Of a stretch of DNA of 57,651 nt, positions 32,401 through 40,514 are shown piece by piece. The DNA comes from an uncultured Verrucomicrobiota bacterium (GTDB lineage: Bacteria > Verrucomicrobiota > Kiritimatiellia > RFP12 > UBA1067). Position 1 is the stretch's first letter, and the number at the start of each line of letters is the position of its first letter. The stretch spans positions 1-57,651 of the forward strand of contig CALCDB010000017.1 in the NCBI GenBank assembly GCA_937901395.1. The letters are read 5' to 3'. The notes under the pieces are model-generated. The model was not told the origin of the DNA. It worked only from the letters and a program-made list of their open reading frames with translations, and ran no database searches. The position numbers were made by a program, and so were the translations under genes.

Positions 32401-34902
32401 ATGTTGAAGAAACTCTTGATTGTGGAATCACCGGCGAAAGCCAAGACGATTGGCAAGTATTTAGGCGGTGAATATATCGTGAAATCCTCAGTTGGGCATA
32501 TTCGCGATTTGCCGACCGAATCATCTGCGATTAGGATCGAGCCCAAAGACGAAGGGAAGTGGGAGTTCATTCCAAGGTATGAAGTTTCCAAAGACAAGGA
32601 AAAGGTCGTCAGCGATCTCAAGAACGCGGTGAAGTCGGCAAAGGAAATTTATCTCGCGAGCGATCCTGACCGAGAGGGAGAGGCGATTGCTTGGCATCTC
32701 AAGAATGTGCTATGCGGTGTAGCGGGGGATAAGCCATTTCATCGTGTTACCTATAATGAAATAACGAAGAATGCGGTATTGAAGGCGGTGGCTGCGCCGC
32801 GTGATATCGATATGCCGCTCGTCGATGCGCAACAGGCGCGAAGAATTCTCGATCGTCTGGTTGGCTACAAGGTATCGCCGCTATTATGGAAGAACATCAG
32901 TTGTCGTGATAACCGCACATTATCCGCAGGGCGAGTTCAGTCCGTGGCGCTGCGATTGCTGGTAGAGCGGCAACGCGAGATTGATGCGTTCAAGCCCGAG
33001 ACGTACTTCCTGATGGGCGTTGAAGCGCGCAAGGATGGTGACGAGCGCAGCTTCATCGCGAAGCTCGCGCGGTTCGATGGAAAGAAACCTGAGATTCGCG
33101 GCAAGGAAGAGGCGAACAATATTCTTTTGGATTTGGCGGATGCGCAACTTGAGGTGACAGGCGTGAAGGCGCAGCCTAAGGTTCGCCACGCATTGCCGCC
33201 ATTCACGACCTCCACATTACAACAGGCGGCGTCCAGCGTGCTGGGCTTCTCGCCTGGCAAGACGATGAAACTCGCGCAGTCGCTATACGAGCAAGGCCGC
33301 ATTACATATATGCGAACCGACTCGGTCAACATCTCGGTCGATGCGCAGTCCGCCGCCAAGAAGTACATCATCGATAATTTCGGCGAGCGTTTCTATCCGG
33401 AGAAGCCGAATTTCTTCAAGTCGAAGGCGGATTCGCAAGGCGCCCACGAAGCGATACGCCCGACCGATATCGGGTTAAGCCCGCAGTCCGCGGAGTTGGA
33501 AGCGGCGGAGCTTAAGTTATACGATCTCATTTGGCGTAGATTCATGGCCTCGCAGATGGCGGATGCGCAGACCACGGTGAATACGGTGACGCTCGAGGCG
33601 ACGCGCGGAGGGATGGTGCATAGATACGACTTCACGGCTTCGGCAACAGTCATCAACTTTGAGGGCTTTCTGAAGGTAATGAAGCTTTCGTTGAAGAAGA
33701 AGACGGCTGATGGCGATGAGGATGACGAGAGCGACGAGGTTGCGTATCTACCAACGGTAGTTCAGGGCGATAAGCTGATGGCATTGAGGTGGCTATCGGA
33801 TGAGAAGCAAACTAAGGGGCCTACGCACTATTCCGAGGCGTCGCTCATCAAGGCGCTGGAAGAGAATGGAGTGGGGCGTCCTTCGACATACGCCGCGACG
33901 ATCGAGACCATCAAGGCGCGTGGATATGCCAAGAGCGAGAAGCGCAAGTTGGTTCCCACCGAGCGCGGCATCATGGTCTGCGATTGGTTGGTAAAGAAGT
34001 TGGATTCGCTTTTCAACGTCGGCTACACTGCGCAGATGGAAGCGGAGTTGGACAAGGTGGAGGGCGGCGGCGAGCCGATGAATCAGATGCTCAGCGAATT
34101 CTACGCCAAGTTCCTGAAGGCGTTGGAGGCCTGCGCCGAACCATCGCCGGATATCTCCAAGTTCAGATTCGTGTTTTCGTTGCTGGATCAAGTCAAGGAA
34201 TGGAAACCCTCGAAGAAAGTAGGCCGGCGTACGTATGACGACAAGGCATTCGTCGAGAGCGTCAAGAAGCAGGCGATTGATGGCAAGCATCAGTTAACCG
34301 CGCGGCAATTGGAGTTCTTGGTGAAGATGGCGGTGATGTATGCCGATCAGATTCCGGAGGTGGAAGTGAAGCTGCGTGAAGCCGGGCTGGGCGCGGGAGC
34401 GTCGCTCGTCAAGCGCGCCGACCCGGAATTGGTAAAGTATTGCTTCGATGTAATGAACCGCATTCCGGAATTGGATGAAAACCCATTCTTGCATTCATTG
34501 CGCGACCAGAACGATCATGGCAGACCGCTTTCGATTCGTCAGCTTCAGGTATTAGGCAGGACGGTTGCGGAGAACGCCAACGTGTTGGAGGACGGTGCTG
34601 AGATACGCAAGCGCTTGGCGGACTTCCTGCCGGAGAATGTCAATGAGCGCGACTACGATCCCATAATCGATGGCTTGTTGGAATTGCTCAAGCAAGTCAA
34701 GAAATGGCGCCCGAAGGCGAAGCGCGGTAAGAAGATGTATGATGATGAATCGTTCGTGAAGTCGTTGGCCGATCAATATCGGCGGAGGCATACGCTTTCG
34801 CAGCGCCAAGTGCTGGCGCTTAAGAGCGTGTTGGCTACGTATCATGAGCAAATTCCGGATTACGTCGCGCGCACGAAAGAATTAGGACTCGCCCGAGGAT
34901 GA
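32401..34902 (+). CDS. topA: DNA topoisomerase I with helical C-terminal repeats
   Basis: About 833 residues, relaxes negative supercoils. TOPRIM at the N terminus (KKLLIVESPAKAKTIGKYL, DPDREGEAIAWH), the HLDAQQARR-type stretch DAQQARRILDRLVGYKVSP, the active-site tyrosine in GRITYMRTDSVN near residue 302, and FTTSTLQQAASSVLGFS. The usual C-terminal zinc ribbons are missing; instead residues 585-833 hold repeats with the signature YDD-x2-FV-x-S followed by LS-x-RQ and QIP (copies at about 34230 and 34735, a diverged one at 34490). GTG at 32398 is an alternative start. ATGA overlap with the recombinase gene. Confidence 0.95.
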   Translation: MLKKLLIVESPAKAKTIGKYLGGEYIVKSSVGHIRDLPTESSAIRIEPKDEGKWEFIPRYEVSKDKEKVVSDLKNAVKSAKEIYLASDPDREGEAIAWHLKNVLCGVAGDKPFHRVTYNEITKNAVLKAVAAPRDIDMPLVDAQQARRILDRLVGYKVSPLLWKNISCRDNRTLSAGRVQSVALRLLVERQREIDAFKPETYFLMGVEARKDGDERSFIAKLARFDGKKPEIRGKEEANNILLDLADAQLEVTGVKAQPKVRHALPPFTTSTLQQAASSVLGFSPGKTMKLAQSLYEQGRITYMRTDSVNISVDAQSAAKKYIIDNFGERFYPEKPNFFKSKADSQGAHEAIRPTDIGLSPQSAELEAAELKLYDLIWRRFMASQMADAQTTVNTVTLEATRGGMVHRYDFTASATVINFEGFLKVMKLSLKKKTADGDEDDESDEVAYLPTVVQGDKLMALRWLSDEKQTKGPTHYSEASLIKALEENGVGRPSTYAATIETIKARGYAKSEKRKLVPTERGIMVCDWLVKKLDSLFNVGYTAQMEAELDKVEGGGEPMNQMLSEFYAKFLKALEACAEPSPDISKFRFVFSLLDQVKEWKPSKKVGRRTYDDKAFVESVKKQAIDGKHQLTARQLEFLVKMAVMYADQIPEVEVKLREAGLGAGASLVKRADPELVKYCFDVMNRIPELDENPFLHSLRDQNDHGRPLSIRQLQVLGRTVAENANVLEDGAEIRKRLADFLPENVNERDYDPIIDGLLELLKQVKKWRPKAKRGKKMYDDESFVKSLADQYRRRHTLSQRQVLALKSVLATYHEQIPDYVARTKELGLARG

Positions 34903-35852
34903 ACTTCTGTCCGCTGAATGGTTTCGCAGGCGATGATCCATTGGTCATCGCGTTTCGTGAATATCTGTTGGCGGAGCGAAATGTATCCACGCATACGCTT
35001 AATGGGTACATGGCGGATATCTCGCAATTGGTGGCATCGAAGTGGGGCATTTCGGCGCAGGCGCCATTCGCGTGGAATGATTTGAGCGAGAGTGATGCGA
35101 GAAATCATTTCATGAAGTTGACGAAGGCGGGGGCGAATGCGACGACGATAAGGCGCAAGTTGGCGGCGGTAAGAACATTCTGCCATTTCCTGTTGAGAGA
35201 AGAAAAGATTTCGGATAATCCATTTTCGATGATAAGGGGACCTCGCAAGGCGAAGGTGCTGCCGAAGATATTGTCGGTAGAGGAGGTTCGTCGGTTCTTG
35301 GCGCAGCCGATGAAAGACCTTCGCAATGGGCTGATTGGCGAATACGATGCATTGCGCGACCTCGCCATCTTCGAGGCGCTGTATTCCACGGGCTGTCGAA
35401 TTAGCGAGATGCTATCGGTTACGTGGGGCGAGATAAATTTCAAGCAGGGAACGCTATTCGTTACCGGCAAGGGGAACAAGGAGCGCTTGGTGATTCTGGG
35501 GCGTCCCGCCATGGAAGCGCTGAATAATTTGCGGCGTAAAGCGAGCGAAGATATCCCGAATGGCGATGCTGGAGGGCAGCGCGTATTTCTTACGTCTCGT
35601 GGTTTGCGACTCTCTGCGCGTGCGGTGGAGCGGCGGATGAAGCGGTATCTGGCGGAGGCCTCGCTTTCGACCGCGCTCACCCCGCATAAGCTTCGGCACA
35701 GTTTCGCCACGCATCTATTGGATGCAGGCGCGGATTTGCGCTCCGTTCAGGAGATGCTCGGCCATTCTTCGCTTTCCACTACGCAGATATATACCCATGT
35801 ATCCATCGAGCGCTTGCGCGATGAATATGCAAAAAGCCATCCTCGGGCTTGA
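34899..35852 (+). CDS. XerC/XerD-type tyrosine recombinase
   Basis: 317 residues. SAM-like N-terminal domain (FREYLLAERNVSTHTLNGYMADI) and catalytic domain with the full set: Arg in STGCRISEML near 168, Lys in VTGKGNKERLV, HKLRHSF near 264, GHSSLSTTQIYTHV with the nucleophilic tyrosine near 297. Length and continuity fit the chromosome-dimer-resolving Xer enzymes rather than an integrase; C and D cannot be separated from this alone. ATGA overlap with topA, a housekeeping setting. Confidence 0.92.
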   Translation: MNFCPLNGFAGDDPLVIAFREYLLAERNVSTHTLNGYMADISQLVASKWGISAQAPFAWNDLSESDARNHFMKLTKAGANATTIRRKLAAVRTFCHFLLREEKISDNPFSMIRGPRKAKVLPKILSVEEVRRFLAQPMKDLRNGLIGEYDALRDLAIFEALYSTGCRISEMLSVTWGEINFKQGTLFVTGKGNKERLVILGRPAMEALNNLRRKASEDIPNGDAGGQRVFLTSRGLRLSARAVERRMKRYLAEASLSTALTPHKLRHSFATHLLDAGADLRSVQEMLGHSSLSTTQIYTHVSIERLRDEYAKSHPRA

Positions 35853-35878
35853 TTATTGTGCGAATAATGTGATACAAT
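35849..35878 (+). promoter_or_regulatory. Promoter of infC
   Basis: TTGATT at 35849-35854, 18-bp spacer, and extended -10 TGA-TACAAT at 35870-35878. Followed by a 34-nt leader with an AAGAGG ribosome site at 35901-35906. Confidence 0.55.
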
Positions 35879-35912
35879 ATCAACATCATTAACCAAAAAG
35901 AAGAGGTGTGTT

Positions 35913-36491
35913 ATCGGACAGTTCACTCGTGTAAACTATAAGATTCGCGTTCCGCAGGTTCGCGTTCTTGATTCGCAAGGACAAATGCTCGGCGTTATGG
36001 CAACGCGAGATGCAATACGCTTAGCGGAGGATCGCGGGCAAGATTTGGTGGAGATTACGCCGAATGCGACTCCGCCAGTTTGCAAGATAATGGATTACGG
36101 TAAGTTCAAATACGAAGAGTCCATTAAGGAGAAGCAGGCGCGCAAAGCCCAGAAGGTGCAGAAGGTGAAGGAGATCAAGTTCCACCCAGGAACTGATACC
36201 AACGACTTCAACTACAAACTCAATCAGATACGCGGGTTCATCAAGGATGGTTGCAAGGTAAAACTCACGCTTCAGTATCGTGGACGCGAGAATGCGCACC
36301 GCGAATTGGGCGAGGATGTAATCAATCGCGTATTGGAAGCGCTTCAGGGCGAATGCTTCGTTGAACAGGCGCCGAAGACGCTGGGCAAGGTGCTTGGCGC
36401 ATTGATTGGTCCGCCGCGCAAGAATGGTCCGAAGTCTACGGGAAGTACGACATCGAGCAATTTCGGCGGCATTAAGATATCGGTATCATGA
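35913..36491 (+). CDS. infC: Translation initiation factor IF-3, non-AUG (ATC) start
   Basis: IF-3 binds the 30S subunit, prevents premature joining and rejects non-canonical start codons. The conserved N-terminal domain begins GQFTRVNYKIRVPQVRVLD, which lies upstream of the first ATG (35985); the frame has no ATG, GTG or TTG at a suitable place before it. ATC at 35913 follows AAGAGG by 6 nt and gives 192 residues, normal for IF-3. E. coli infC uses AUU for autoregulation, so an ATC start here would serve the same purpose. C-terminal domain with KVKEIKFHPGTDTNDF and KVKLTLQYRGRENAH. ATGA overlap with pssA; rpmI and rplT are not adjacent. Confidence 0.92.
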   Translation: MGQFTRVNYKIRVPQVRVLDSQGQMLGVMATRDAIRLAEDRGQDLVEITPNATPPVCKIMDYGKFKYEESIKEKQARKAQKVQKVKEIKFHPGTDTNDFNYKLNQIRGFIKDGCKVKLTLQYRGRENAHRELGEDVINRVLEALQGECFVEQAPKTLGKVLGALIGPPRKNGPKSTGSTTSSNFGGIKISVS

Positions 36492-37372
36492 GCAAATTCA
36501 GATTCAGGGGGCATAGGCATCGGCCTTTTGATCGCGAAGAACGACACGCCGAGAGAATTCCGCTTCGCTCGATCGTGCCTAATTTGGTTACTTCACTGGC
36601 CGCATGCGCCGGAATCACATCGATTGCGCTTTCTTCGGAAGGGCGTTTCTCCACTGCGCTATGGGCGCTATTGGTAGCCGCCGGCTGCGATGGAATGGAT
36701 GGCCGAATCGCGCGCTTGTTGAACGCGAGTTCGAAACTTGGCGCGGAACTTGATTCGCTTGCCGACTTCGTCAACTTCGGTGTCGCTCCGGCGATGTTCA
36801 TGTTTTACTGGCTGACGGGTAAACCTGGTGATGGCGCGGTGTCGAATACGATGGTGAGAGTGGTGTTAGGCTGTTCGCTGTATTATGCGATGTGCGATTG
36901 TTTTCGGTTGGCGCGTTTCAATACGATGCTTGAACAGGAGACCGCGCCATATTGGAAGCACTTCTTCACTGGCGTCCCCGCGCCTGGCGGCTGTTGGATG
37001 GTGCTTTCGCCTGCGATCCTCGCGGAGGAATTAAAAGCGAATGGATCCTCACTATCAATCGCCAACTTCATGCAAAATCCATGGACGGGTATCTTCATGT
37101 TGCTGTTCGTGGGTTCGCTGATGGCTTCGCGCTTGCCGACGATATCGCTCAAGCATCTGCATATCCACCGTACTTGGCTACCAGTCGTGCTGGCGGGGTT
37201 GCTGTTGCTGATTGCCTTCATGGTGTCAAACTTCTGGCTCACGGTCGGCTTCGCGGGGCTTCTTTATATTTTGACGATTCCAATTACGGGATTCATCTTC
37301 ATAAGAGTGCGCGCGAAGTATGCGCAGAATGAGTCTAATATCGCGCTTGACGCGAACGCAAAGAAAGTGTAA
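36488..37372 (+). CDS. pssA: CDP-diacylglycerol-serine O-phosphatidyltransferase
   Basis: 294 residues, integral membrane enzyme making phosphatidylserine for PE synthesis. The CDP-alcohol phosphotransferase motif DGMDGRIARLLNASSKLG followed by AELDSLAD is complete near residues 68-95. Hydrophobic segments before and after (VPNLVTSLAACAGITSIAL, VLAGLLLLIAFMVSNFWL). Basic N terminus. ATGA overlap with infC. Its stop region carries the promoter of the next gene. Confidence 0.9.
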   Translation: MSKFRFRGHRHRPFDREERHAERIPLRSIVPNLVTSLAACAGITSIALSSEGRFSTALWALLVAAGCDGMDGRIARLLNASSKLGAELDSLADFVNFGVAPAMFMFYWLTGKPGDGAVSNTMVRVVLGCSLYYAMCDCFRLARFNTMLEQETAPYWKHFFTGVPAPGGCWMVLSPAILAEELKANGSSLSIANFMQNPWTGIFMLLFVGSLMASRLPTISLKHLHIHRTWLPVVLAGLLLLIAFMVSNFWLTVGFAGLLYILTIPITGFIFIRVRAKYAQNESNIALDANAKKV

Positions 37373-37375
37373 AAT
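37347..37375 (+). promoter_or_regulatory. Sigma-70 promoter for the surface-repeat protein
   Basis: TTGACG at 37347-37352, 17-bp spacer, TAAAAT at 37370-37375 (overlapping the pssA stop). A strong AAGGAGGT ribosome site at about 37401-37408 precedes the ATG at 37419, suggesting high expression. Confidence 0.75.
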
Positions 37376-37418
37376 ACCAACATTAAATTTCTACTATTTC
37401 TAAGGAGGTAAAAGTTAA

Positions 37419-38138
37419 ATGAATAAGCATATCAAGTTCGGTCTTATGGCAGTGGCGCTCGCTATGGTCGCGCCGGCCATCGCGCAGCAAGGTGAAGTAG
37501 TCGAGAATGAAGATGAAGTCGTGGGTTGGACGCCTATCGCGTTTGGTCTCGCTTCGCCAGTTCAGTTGCCTTGGGGGCATGCGAAGTGGGATGTGTTTGG
37601 TCTCGATCTCAACTTGCTCTATTCTGGCGCGCCGAAGATGTATGGTCTTGGCATCGGCGGCTTGGCGATGACTACGGCCGATGATATGATGGGATTGCAG
37701 GTTTCCGGGCTTTGCAACTGGAACGCCAAGGACGTGTATGGTATGCGCGTTACTCTCGGCGCCAACTTCTCGTTCGGCACGACGTACGGTTGGGATGCTG
37801 GCGGTTTCGCGTATCGCGAAGGGGAGATGTGGGGTCTCGACACCGAGTTCATCGGCTCGTATCAGAAGGATTTCTGGGGTGCGCAGTTCTCGGGCATCGT
37901 CAACTTCACGGATGGTCAGAGCTATGGCTGGACTACTTCCATCGGCGGCAACATGGCGCAGACGGCGTATGGCTTGCAGCTCGCGGGCGTCTTTAACTTC
38001 ACCGAAGAGCTTCACGGCTTCCAGATCGGCATCGTGAACTTCGCGAAGGAATGCCCATGGGGACTCCAGATCGGCATCGTTAATGTGATCATGGATAACA
38101 AGATCAAGGTGTTGCCAATCGTCAACTGCTATTTCTAA
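37419..38138 (+). CDS. Surface-repeat protein, LA_2272-like
   Basis: 239 residues. Signal peptide MNKHIKFGLMAVALAMVAPAIA. The mature protein is built of beta repeats of the form G-x-Q-x-G-x-x-N (GLQVSGLCNWN, WGAQFSGIVNF, YGLQLAGVFNF, HGFQIGIVNF, WGLQIGIVNV), as in LA_2272-type surface-repeat proteins known from Leptospira and gut bacteria. Ends in an aromatic (NCYF), compatible with an outer-membrane barrel or fibre. Strong promoter and SD. TAATG overlap with parB. Confidence 0.7.
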   Translation: MNKHIKFGLMAVALAMVAPAIAQQGEVVENEDEVVGWTPIAFGLASPVQLPWGHAKWDVFGLDLNLLYSGAPKMYGLGIGGLAMTTADDMMGLQVSGLCNWNAKDVYGMRVTLGANFSFGTTYGWDAGGFAYREGEMWGLDTEFIGSYQKDFWGAQFSGIVNFTDGQSYGWTTSIGGNMAQTAYGLQLAGVFNFTEELHGFQIGIVNFAKECPWGLQIGIVNVIMDNKIKVLPIVNCYF

Positions 38139-39115
38139 TGGCGAAGGCGAATCCATATCTTAAGAAGGCGACGGGGGCTGGTAAAAAGGCCCCCGTATTG
38201 AATGGTGGGCATAATCGGCATCTTGGGCGCGGCTTGGATGGTCTGTTATCGAGCGCGAAGCCGGTAGCTGTATCTGGGGTAATCGCGCCGGCGCAAACGC
38301 CAAGCGCTTTCTTGGAACTCAAGATCAACGATATCGCGCGCAGCCCATATCAACCTCGTCGTGATTTCCGCGAGGAGGAATTGCGCGAATTGGCGGAATC
38401 GTTGAAGAACAATGGTTTGGTGCAGCCGCCAACCGTCCGCAAGAATTCAAACGGTAGGTATGAGCTTATCGCCGGTGAGCGTCGGCTTAGGGCGGCGCAG
38501 ATGGCGGGTTGGAGCAAGATTCGCGTTACGGTAGTAGAAGCCGATGATCAGACCGCGGCGGTAATGACCACTACGGAGAATCTTCAGCGCGAAGACCTCA
38601 ACCCCATCGAAGAGGCGGTATCGTATCGCACATTGCAGGATAAGTTCAAGTTGACGCAGGCGGAAGTCGCCGAGAAGGTAGGCAAGGGACGCGCCACGGT
38701 TGCCAACTCGATAAGATTGTTGGAGCTTCCTGAAGAAGTACGGCTACTTTTGGCCAATGCCACGATCTCCACCGGTCACGCGAAAGTGCTGCTTTCGGTC
38801 GATAGTGAGAAGGATCGTATCTTGCTCGCGCGTGATTGCGTGAACGAGCAACTTACCGTGCGTGCGCTTGAGAAGAAGGTGGCGAAACTGCATGCGCCTG
38901 TGGTTGAGCGCAAGGCGGGAACGCCGGATCTTTCAGATGCGTATGTGCGCAATCTCGTGGACAAGATGAAGCGCTATCTCGGGTGCGCGGTGCGGTTAAC
39001 GCCGGGCATTACCCATCAAAATGGTAATCATACCAAGGGCGTGTTGGAGATTGACTTCTTCGATAACGATGATCTCGACCGCATCATCCAGATGCTCGGC
39101 GTCAAGATCGATTGA
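38138..39115 (+). CDS. parB: Chromosome-partitioning protein ParB
   Basis: 325 residues. Basic N-terminal tail (LGRGLDGLLSS), CTP-binding/ParB-N domain with YQPRRDF, ELAESLKNNGLVQPP, AGERRLRAAQMAGW and ENLQREDLNPIEEA, HTH (LTQAEVAEKVGKGRATVANSIRLLEL), and a C-terminal dimerisation domain. A chromosomal Noc/Spo0J-type ParB clamp. Unusually, no parA is next to it, and by eye I see no parS palindrome in this window. One-base overlap with the surface-repeat gene. Confidence 0.93.
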   Translation: MAKANPYLKKATGAGKKAPVLNGGHNRHLGRGLDGLLSSAKPVAVSGVIAPAQTPSAFLELKINDIARSPYQPRRDFREEELRELAESLKNNGLVQPPTVRKNSNGRYELIAGERRLRAAQMAGWSKIRVTVVEADDQTAAVMTTTENLQREDLNPIEEAVSYRTLQDKFKLTQAEVAEKVGKGRATVANSIRLLELPEEVRLLLANATISTGHAKVLLSVDSEKDRILLARDCVNEQLTVRALEKKVAKLHAPVVERKAGTPDLSDAYVRNLVDKMKRYLGCAVRLTPGITHQNGNHTKGVLEIDFFDNDDLDRIIQMLGVKID

Positions 39116-39124
39116 TACTGAAAA

Positions 39125-39973
39125 ATGATTCCATTCCTTTTGGCGGCGGCTCTGAGCTTTTCTCCAGTGGATGCGCAGTTCGCATACGACGAAGCGAAGG
39201 AATTGGTAACGAACCACACTCCTCGTGACGCGGGGACGATTCGCGGCAAATTGGCCGCCAACCATATTCTGGATGTGGCGAGCGCGATTGGCGCGAATGT
39301 CCGGCGCGATGCCTTCAGGGCAGATGCGCCGAATGGCGCAATGGACTTCACCAACCTCTATGCGGAACTCAATGGCGCGAAGAATGATGATCGTTGGGTA
39401 GTAATCGTATCGCATTACGACACGAAGCGTGGGGTCGCGACGCCTGGCGCGAATGATGGGGCTTCGACTTCCGCGCTACTAATCGCGCTCGCCAGAGCGT
39501 ATATCAATTGGAAGGATAGTAAGGGCAATTTGCTATTGGTATGGACGGACGGCGAGGAGTGCATCAATAGTTATGGCGAGAATGACGGATTCTGGGGCTC
39601 TCGCAGAGCGGTGGAATATCTGCAAAGCAAAGATCGCAAGGTAATGGCGGTAATTTGCATCGATATGCTCGGCGATCGTGATTTGGATATTATGATTCCA
39701 TCCAATGTAACGCCGGAGCTCGCCTCAATTGCTATGCATGCGGCCAGAAGGGCTGGCTGCCAAGATGTAATTAGGCGGTCGGAATTCACGGTTAAGGATG
39801 ATCACATGGCATTCTTGGAAAAGGGATATAATTCCATCGTTTTAATCGACTTTAATTATGGTCCCAATAATGCATATTGGCATACGGCTGAAGATACGAT
39901 AGATAAGATTTCGGAGGCCTCGCTCCTTAAGAGCGGTAAGATACTTGCCGAATTGCTTAATATCTTACTTTAA
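39125..39973 (+). CDS. Secreted M28-family peptidase / glutaminyl cyclase-like
   Basis: 282 residues. Signal peptide MIPFLLAAALSFSPVDA. Zinc-ligand and catalytic motifs of M28: SHYDTK, GANDGASTSALL, WTDGEEC, CIDMLGDRD, and YWHTAEDTID near the C terminus. The order matches glutaminyl-peptide cyclotransferases and M28 aminopeptidases; which activity it has cannot be told. Gap of 9 nt from parB, probably cotranscribed. Followed by a TTACTTT/AAAGTAA hairpin (39965-39987) at its stop. Confidence 0.8.
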   Translation: MIPFLLAAALSFSPVDAQFAYDEAKELVTNHTPRDAGTIRGKLAANHILDVASAIGANVRRDAFRADAPNGAMDFTNLYAELNGAKNDDRWVVIVSHYDTKRGVATPGANDGASTSALLIALARAYINWKDSKGNLLLVWTDGEECINSYGENDGFWGSRRAVEYLQSKDRKVMAVICIDMLGDRDLDIMIPSNVTPELASIAMHAARRAGCQDVIRRSEFTVKDDHMAFLEKGYNSIVLIDFNYGPNNAYWHTAEDTIDKISEASLLKSGKILAELLNILL

Positions 39974-39989
39974 TAGTAAGAAAGTAATG

Positions 39990-40046
39990 CCGACGCATTG
40001 GGCTTACCATATAGGCACTAAATCTTTTTGATGTCGTTATATCGCC
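39990..40046. repeat. Diverged copy of the island 1 44-bp repeat
   Basis: Reads in the same order as 8014-8070: CCGAC-CATT-GGC-AC-TATAGG-CACT-CTTTTTGAT-CG-ATATCG-CC with scattered substitutions and small indels. Lies at the left edge of island 2. Confidence 0.6.
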
Positions 40047-40050
40047 TTTC

Positions 40051-40094
40051 CCATACCGTTGCATGGTTCATTCCATACCGTTGCATGATTCGTT
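40051..40094. repeat. 22-bp tandem repeat
   Basis: CCATACCGTTGCATG begins at 40051 and 40073 (period 22, two helical turns), with a degenerate third unit (GATGCATGAGGCGTT) after it. No coding content. Confidence 0.5.
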
Positions 40095-40135
40095 GCTCCC
40101 CGATGCATGAGGCGTTGCATATAGTTGCACGGGTG

Positions 40136-40175
40136 AGAAATGGCGCCATTTGTGGGGTGAAATGCCGCCATTTCT
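40136..40175. other. Long-loop hairpin in the island 2 edge; rest of the gap
   Basis: AGAAATGGCG (40136-40145) pairs perfectly with CGCCATTTCT (40166-40175); the left arm also contains the palindrome AAATGGCGCCATTT. No T-run follows. From here to 40460 I see no gene; a GACAGGATTAAC fragment at about 40297-40308 and an AATAATATATTATT palindrome at 40421-40434 are the only distinct features. Confidence 0.4.
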
Positions 40176-40460
40176 GAGTCGTGCACTTGCTCAACATGAA
40201 AAATGCATATTTTTAGCATTATTTCGTCATATTTTAACTATCGATTCAACATACGCTCAAGTTTGCAGATTGGTGGTTGAAGAGGGAGATTTCGACAGGA
40301 TTAACTTCGATTGGAGATGTGGGAGGTTGAAGGTAAACAGTGGCATTTAAATTGATTTGTAAGATATTTCGCTTTCCTTTGCTGACCCAGTAGATATTAC
40401 CATTCTTTGGAAAAAATTGGAATAATATATTATTAGAATGAAACATGAAAGAAAAAATTT

Positions 40461-40469
40461 TGGTATAAT
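40461..40469 (+). promoter_or_regulatory. Extended -10 promoter of the island 2 operon
   Basis: TGG-TATAAT, ATG at 40476 (6 nt). Apparently the only promoter for the six-frame operon up to 46101. Nearly identical to 11002-11040 including the first codons of the leader. Confidence 0.72.
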
Positions 40470-40475
40470 ATAGCC

Positions 40476-40514
40476 ATGTCGTATGAAGATGCAATAAAGA
40501 AAGCGGAGGAATGA
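40476..40514 (+). CDS. Leader peptide (12 aa) coupled to the four-helix-bundle gene
   Basis: Encodes MSYEDAIKKAEE and stops in an ATGA overlap with the next start (40511). A GCGGAGGA ribosome site for the next gene lies inside its last codons. The first nine codons match the mini-ORF at 11017. Nested inverted repeats follow at 40535-40593, so the arrangement looks like a translational leader or attenuator. Peptide function, if any, unknown. Confidence 0.45.
   Translation: MSYEDAIKKAEE

Noticed and set aside
34899..35852. Integrase of a mobile element
   Set aside because: Length, domain layout and the housekeeping neighbours topA and infC fit a chromosomal Xer recombinase.
37383..38156. Long minus-strand frame opposite the surface-repeat gene
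   Set aside because: The plus-strand frame has promoter, SD, signal peptide and repeats; the antisense frame is a by-product of its repetitive codons.
38000..40000. parS sites near parB
   Set aside because: No palindrome resembling the usual TGTTTCACGTGAAACA was seen by eye; a computed search would be needed to be sure.
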